From NCBI GenBank assembly GCA_047629415.1, contig JBLHWZ010000106.1:1-16165 (forward strand): a stretch of DNA of 16,165 nt. The letters are read 5' to 3'. Source of the stretch: CBDUJZ01 sp047629415 (GTDB lineage Bacteria > Myxococcota_A > Bradymonadia > REDH01). This document shows, piece after piece, positions 15,190 through 16,165 of the stretch. The first letter of the stretch is position 1; each line of letters begins with the position of its first letter. The translations under genes were made by a program, and so were the position numbers. The notes beneath the pieces are model-generated. The model did no database searches. It had not been told where the DNA came from and saw only the letters and a program-made list of their open reading frames with translations.

Positions 15190-16165
15190 ATGCGCTTAGC
15201 AGCTAACTCCTGCCTTTGCGTCACGGCCGCCCTGTCGGCTGCGCTTCTTCTCACCGCCTGCCCGGATGACCCGCCGCCCTTCGGAACGGACCTAGGCGCC
15301 GACACCGACACCGAGATTGGTCGTGGCGACACGAGGGTAGATGTTGAGCCGGATGCCGACGTTGAGCCGGATGCTGACGTTGAGCCGGATGCCGACGTTG
15401 AGCCGGATGCTGACGTTGAGCCGGATGCTGACGTTGAGCCGGATGCTGACGTTGAGCCGGATGCTGACGTTGAGCCGGATGCCGACGTTCCAGCCTCTGT
15501 CTGTGGCGACGGCGACCTGGACGAAGGTGAGGAATGTGACGACGGCAATACAGAAGACGGCGACGACTGCGCAGCAGTCTGCACGTTGGAGACCGGCGCG
15601 TTCTGCGCGCCCTGCGAGACGGACGAGGAGTGCGGTGACAAAGCCGACCTCTGCAACGACCTGGCGGGCGGAGCCTTCTGCGGTACGGATTGCATCGAGG
15701 GCGAGGAAGCCTGTGACGAGGACTCCACCTGCGTTCAGACAATCGACACAGATAGTGGCGAGATCGTCCGCGCTCAGTGCCAGCCGACCCCTGGTCGCTG
15801 CAGCGCTCCAGAGTGCGGAGACGGCGTTCTCGACGAGGGCGAGGGCTGCGATGACGGAAACACCATCGACGGCGACGGCTGCGCTTCCGACTGCATCGCC
15901 GAGGCGTTCTGCGGCGACGGATTCGTCAACGGTGACGAGGTCTGCGACGACGGAAACGACATCGAAGATGATGAGTGCACCAGCGACTGCACCGCCAATC
16001 CGTTCTGCGGCGACGGTGGCTTGGACGGTGACGAAGAGTGCGACGACGGGAACACGACCGACGGCGACGGCTGCGCATCTGACTGTACGCTCGAGTCCTT
16101 CTGCGGCGACGGTGGCTTGGACGGTGACGAAGAGTGCGACGACGGCAATACGACCGACGGCGACG
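15190..16165 (+). CDS. Lipoprotein with VEPDAD stalk and DUF4215-type Cys-rich repeats (3' partial)
   Basis: Open from ATG 15190 to the right edge (325 codons) with no stop in the window. The signal peptide ends in lipobox LTAC with Cys24, followed by CPDDPPP. Residues about 52-99 are eight copies of VEPDAD. Then come disulfide-rich repeats of the DUF4215/myxococcus Cys-rich type with core CGDG-x-(D/G)-x-E-x-CDDGN-x-x-DGDxC: one at about residue 103, a separate Cys-rich insert (FCAPCETDEECGDKADLCND onward), then four more from about 211 to the edge. The last two repeats are nearly identical at DNA level. Such proteins are known from myxobacterial outer surfaces; the stalk would lift the rigid disulfide modules off the membrane. 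The start choice is firm because of the lipobox, although no strong Shine-Dalgarno site is present. Function is unknown. Confidence 0.85.
   Translation, partial: MRLAANSCLCVTAALSAALLLTACPDDPPPFGTDLGADTDTEIGRGDTRVDVEPDADVEPDADVEPDADVEPDADVEPDADVEPDADVEPDADVEPDADVPASVCGDGDLDEGEECDDGNTEDGDDCAAVCTLETGAFCAPCETDEECGDKADLCNDLAGGAFCGTDCIEGEEACDEDSTCVQTIDTDSGEIVRAQCQPTPGRCSAPECGDGVLDEGEGCDDGNTIDGDGCASDCIAEAFCGDGFVNGDEVCDDGNDIEDDECTSDCTANPFCGDGGLDGDEECDDGNTTDGDGCASDCTLESFCGDGGLDGDEECDDGNTTDGD
15343..15486. repeat. 18-bp coding tandem repeat, 8 copies
   Basis: Eight exact-length copies of GTTGAGCCGGATGCYGAC, encoding VEPDAD. The only variation I see is a silent C/T in the Ala codon (units 1, 3 and 8 have C). 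This is a sign of very recent expansion or of homogenisation. Confidence 0.95.
16003..16165. repeat. 96-bp near-identical tandem duplication in the DUF4215 region
   Basis: The unit beginning TTCTGCGGCGACGGTGGC at 16003 recurs at 16099. Over the 67 overlapping bases to the edge I count two differences, both silent (GGG/GGC and AAC/AAT). The second copy is cut by the window end. Confidence 0.9.

Noticed and set aside
15165..16148. Minus-strand Ser/Pro-rich open frames opposite the right-hand lipoprotein
   Set aside because: They are antisense shadows of Asp/Glu/Cys-rich repeats. The plus frame has a lipobox and DUF4215 repeats, although it lacks a stop inside the window.
1..16165. CRISPR arrays, tRNA/rRNA genes, insertion sequences, toxin-antitoxin or defence modules
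   Set aside because: I looked for spaced direct repeats, cloverleaf patterns, transposase motifs and small paired genes and found none. The repeats present are contiguous tandem arrays without spacers.

Overview
This is a GC-rich bacterial segment, most likely from Myxococcota or a neighbouring deltaproteobacterial lineage such as Bradymonadales. The assignment rests on content: tandem Cys-rich repeats of the DUF4215/myxococcus type, several lipoproteins with long Asp/Glu/Pro stalks, an FG-GAP/ASPIC surface protein and a YHYH protein. There are no RNA genes, CRISPR arrays, insertion sequences or phage genes that I can see.

Layout. Plus-strand block (1-6187): the 3' part of a thioredoxin-fold protein with a WCGPC active site; a small lipoprotein gene broken by two in-frame stops; a short-unit tandem repeat array whose main section averages about 10.5 bp per unit; a tyrosine/aromatic-type PLP decarboxylase split by a frameshift at a run of eight G; and a Gcr-family ('site-specific recombinase', PF10136-type) multi-pass membrane protein. 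Minus-strand block (10449 down to 6365): a YHYH-domain lipoprotein, an EF-hand secreted protein overlapping it by ATGA, an OmpA/MotB-type domain lacking a proper N-terminus, a P-loop ATPase with a one-base frameshift, and a Cys-rich secreted protein that starts in a GTGA overlap with the ATPase and carries two frameshifts and an amber codon. Plus-strand block (10591 to the right edge): an FG-GAP/ASPIC lipoprotein, a 764-residue helical-repeat (TPR-like) protein, a second array with about 10-bp spacing, two perfect small inverted repeats, and a DUF4215-repeat lipoprotein that runs off the window and has no stop inside it.

How it fits together. The dominant theme is the cell surface: four lipobox proteins, each with an acidic low-complexity segment after the anchoring Cys (VEPDAD x8 and AEPDATEDT x4 in two of them), plus secreted calcium-binding or disulfide-rich modules. 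The decarboxylase and the Gcr-family protein are the only conventional enzyme/membrane pair, 58 bases apart in the same direction.

The second theme is damage. Five of the eleven genes carry frameshifts, nonsense codons or a missing N-terminus, while the long genes between them are intact. Some lesions are single-base indels in G runs, which may be sequencing errors. The nonsense codons are harder to explain that way. No convincing new defence or metabolic system is visible. The most unusual features are the two repeat arrays with near-helical spacing and the acidic-stalk lipoprotein set.
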